This document shows, piece after piece, positions 62,551 through 64,000 of a stretch of DNA of 64,000 nt (the stretch's first letter is position 1; each line of letters begins with the position of its first letter). This DNA is from Alistipes sp. Lineage in GTDB: Bacteria; Bacteroidota; Bacteroidia; Bacteroidales; Rikenellaceae. A program made the position numbers and the translations under genes. Below the pieces are notes generated by a model. It was not told where the DNA came from, did not search any database, and saw only the letters and a program-made list of their open reading frames with translations. Location: positions 85,210 to 149,209 of the forward strand of contig JAJQED010000016.1 of assembly GCA_021201825.1 (NCBI GenBank), written 5' to 3'.

Positions 62551-63492
62551 ATGGCCATCCACAAGCTTAAAATCTTTGCGGGACGCGGCTCCCGGTACCT
62601 CGCCGAAAAAATCGCTCAAAGCTCCCAAACCGAAGTGGGGGACTCGTCGGTGTTGGAATTCAGCGACGGCGAATTCCAGCCGGCATACAACGAGAGTATC
62701 CGGGGATGTACGGTCTTTATCGTACAGTCTACATATCCGCCGACGGATAACCTGATGGAGTTGCTCCTTATGATAGATGCTGCCCGTCGGGCTTCGGCAT
62801 ATAAGGTAATAGCCGTGATACCATATTTCGGTTGGGCAAGGCAGGACCGTAAGGACCGTCCAAGGGTTTCGATAGGAGCTAAATTATGCGCCAACCTGTT
62901 GAGGGCTTCCGGGGTGGACCGGATCATGACGATGGACCTGCATGCCGACCAGATACAAGGATTTTTCGATATACCCGTTGACCATTTATATGCCAGCGGG
63001 ATTTTTATTCCCTACATAAAAAAGTTGAAGCTGGAGGACCTGTCTTTCGCCGCGCCCGATATGGGAGGAGCCAAAAGGGTGAACGCTTATGCGCAGTACC
63101 TGGATGCACCGATGATCGTTACTCATAAACAGCGGGAAAAGGCCAACGTGGTGGGTTCGATGACCACTATCGGTGATGTGGAGGGCCGCAATATCATTAT
63201 CTTGGACGATATGATAGATACCGCCGGAACGATCACTAAGGCCGCCGATATGCTTATGGACAAGGGGGCTAAGAGTGTCCGTGCGGCGGCAACCCATCCC
63301 GTGCTGTCCGGCCCGGCTTATGACCGTATCAACAACAGCAGTCTGCAGGAAGTTATCGTTACCGACACCATTCCTTTGAACTGCAGGGAGGATCTGTCCA
63401 AGTTTACGGTACTTACCGTTGCCGATATTTTCTCGGACGTAATGGAGAGGGTACACAATTACAAGGAGATCAGCTCGAGGTTTATTTTTTAG
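62551..63492 (+). CDS. prs: Ribose-phosphate pyrophosphokinase
   Basis: A 313-residue PRPP synthase. It has the catalytic flexible loop region (PYFGWARQDRKDRPRVSIGAKL), the metal-binding DLHADQIQGFFDIPVDHLYA and the PRPP loop IILDDMIDTAGTITKAADML. It supplies PRPP for purine, pyrimidine, His and Trp synthesis. A TACTTTTG -7 element lies at 62516-62523, about 25 bases before the start. Confidence 0.96.
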   Translation: MAIHKLKIFAGRGSRYLAEKIAQSSQTEVGDSSVLEFSDGEFQPAYNESIRGCTVFIVQSTYPPTDNLMELLLMIDAARRASAYKVIAVIPYFGWARQDRKDRPRVSIGAKLCANLLRASGVDRIMTMDLHADQIQGFFDIPVDHLYASGIFIPYIKKLKLEDLSFAAPDMGGAKRVNAYAQYLDAPMIVTHKQREKANVVGSMTTIGDVEGRNIIILDDMIDTAGTITKAADMLMDKGAKSVRAAATHPVLSGPAYDRINNSSLQEVIVTDTIPLNCREDLSKFTVLTVADIFSDVMERVHNYKEISSRFIF

Positions 63493-63515
63493 CTGCCCGC
63501 GGGGAGCTTTTACCG

Positions 63516-63547
63516 TTTGGTAAATATTCAAAATTAATATACATTTG
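63516..63547 (+). promoter_or_regulatory. Promoter of tRNA-Ser
   Basis: TTTG (63516-63519), 20 bases, then TACATTTG (63540-63547) match the Bacteroidota promoter consensus. Transcription would start some 40 bases before the tRNA. Confidence 0.65.
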
Positions 63548-63597
63548 CAGTCCGGCCGGCAGAACGGCGGCCGGTGTAAAAAGGTTCTTGGAGACCC

Positions 63598-63684
63598 GGA
63601 GAGTTGGGTGAGTGGCTGAAACCAGCAGTTTGCTAAACTGCCGTACGGGTTACCGTACCGGGGGTTCGAATCCCCCACTCTCCG
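63598..63684 (+). tRNA. tRNA-Ser (anticodon GCT)
   Basis: An 87-base cloverleaf. The acceptor stem is GGAGAGT/ACTCTCC with G as discriminator. The anticodon loop TTTGCTAA sits on a CAG-CTG type stem and reads GCT, decoding AGC/AGU. A long variable arm (CGTACGG GTTA CCGTACG) is typical of serine tRNAs, and the T arm is GGGGGTTCGAATCCCCC. CCA is not encoded. Confidence 0.95.
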
Positions 63685-63714
63685 CAAAACACAGGAATAG
63701 ATCCGTAGGATCAT

Positions 63715-63772
63715 CCCATAAATAAAAGAAACCGCCCCAGCTTGCTGGTAGGCGGTTTCTTTTATTTATGGG
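63715..63772 (+). terminator. Long hairpin after tRNA-Ser
   Basis: A 22-bp inverted repeat (arms contain AAATAAAAGAAACCGCC and its complement) with a loop of about 14 bases. A T-rich descending arm makes it a strong bidirectional terminator. It starts 30 bases after the tRNA. Confidence 0.7.
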
Positions 63773-63804
63773 ATTACGGCTTTGCCGTGTCTTCCTGTGT
63801 TTTT

Positions 63805-63869
63805 AACGTGCCCTCCCGGCGAGGGCAGGGGATATGTAATCCCCCTGCCGAAAATAATAACCGCCTATG
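63805..63869. repeat. Direct repeat, copy 1
   Basis: A 65-base sequence starting AACGTGCCC contains a hairpin (GCAGGGG ... CCCCTGC around ATATGTAAT) and ends CCGCCTATG. It is nearly identical to the copy at 63935-64000, and the period is 130 bases. The 65 bases between the copies are not repeated within the window. An open frame runs through it, but its product resembles no protein. Confidence 0.75.
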
Positions 63870-63934
63870 CTTGCATAGTAGCGGCACTTATTTATTTGGG
63901 GATAACCAGCCACAGACAGGTGCTGTTCCTTTTG

Positions 63935-64000
63935 AACGTGCCCCGCCCGGCGAGGGCAGGGGATATGTAATCCCCCTGCCGAAAATAATAACCGCCTATG
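63935..64000. repeat. Direct repeat, copy 2, cut by the window edge
   Basis: This copy differs from the first by a one-base length change near the start (CCCCGCCCGG against CCCTCCCGG) and continues to the last base of the window. More copies may lie beyond the edge. Confidence 0.75.

Noticed and set aside
63782..63970. 62-residue frame through the end repeats
   Set aside because: It is produced by the repeat sequence itself and has no domain or start signal.
63805..64000. CRISPR array at the window end
   Set aside because: Only two copies are visible, with a 65-base repeat and unequal, non-spacer-like sequence between, and no cas genes.

Overview
The window looks like chromosomal DNA from a Bacteroidota species with fairly high GC, most like Alistipes or another Rikenellaceae member. 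The support is: promoters of the Bacteroidota form (TTTG, about 19-20 bases, TAnnTTTG), little Shine-Dalgarno sequence, and lineage-typical families (outer-membrane beta-barrel PF14905, fimbrillin/BACON/FISUMP surface lipoprotein, S46 dipeptidyl-peptidase, GSCFA protein, clostripain lipoprotein, methylmalonyl-CoA decarboxylase subunits). The genus is an inference; no rRNA gene is present.

Layout. 1-6 kb: the end of a TonB-receptor-like barrel, a cupin, an Fsr-type exporter, peptidyl-dipeptidase Dcp and rsmE. 6.1-14.5 kb: one tightly coupled operon encoding a complex I/group 4 hydrogenase-like membrane complex whose catalytic subunits have lost the [NiFe] cysteines and the N2-cluster cysteines (an Ehr-type complex), followed by a split CHR-family transporter. 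14.6-17.5 kb: a small barrel protein, a leader or small RNA candidate, and resB-ccsA for cytochrome c maturation. 17.5-30.4 kb: a fimbrillin/FISUMP surface lipoprotein, a GH127-like lipoprotein, dsbD, rnr, a second small barrel protein, dinB and a secreted esterase.

30.5-32.4 kb holds the most unusual stretch: four tandem units of about 450 bp on the minus strand. Each has a 22-bp palindrome, two further hairpins whose arms change together between copies, and a 3' segment encoding the end of a FISUMP/C-type-lectin-like domain. Differences between copies cluster in codons that look like AAC templates, as in variable repeats of diversity-generating retroelements. The array has its own promoter. 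No reverse transcriptase lies in the window.

32.4-46.5 kb: lpd, kdsD, a clostripain lipoprotein, a LiaF-like/LytTR membrane pair, a cytoplasmic GH13 enzyme, an AraC regulator, a LuxR-type regulator coupled to a RIC-like hemerythrin, sufT-like/sufE, an alkaline-phosphatase-family protein, a zinc-ribbon membrane protein and a GSCFA protein. 46.6-64 kb: mostly housekeeping genes (ispE, mmdA and its biotin carrier, an MBL hydrolase, trmD, lpxB, an FAH protein, maf, an S46 peptidase, proCBA, a PerR/Fur regulator with a 35-residue rubredoxin-like protein, engB, a RibD-C protein, prs, tRNA-Ser(GCT)), ending in a direct repeat that runs off the window.
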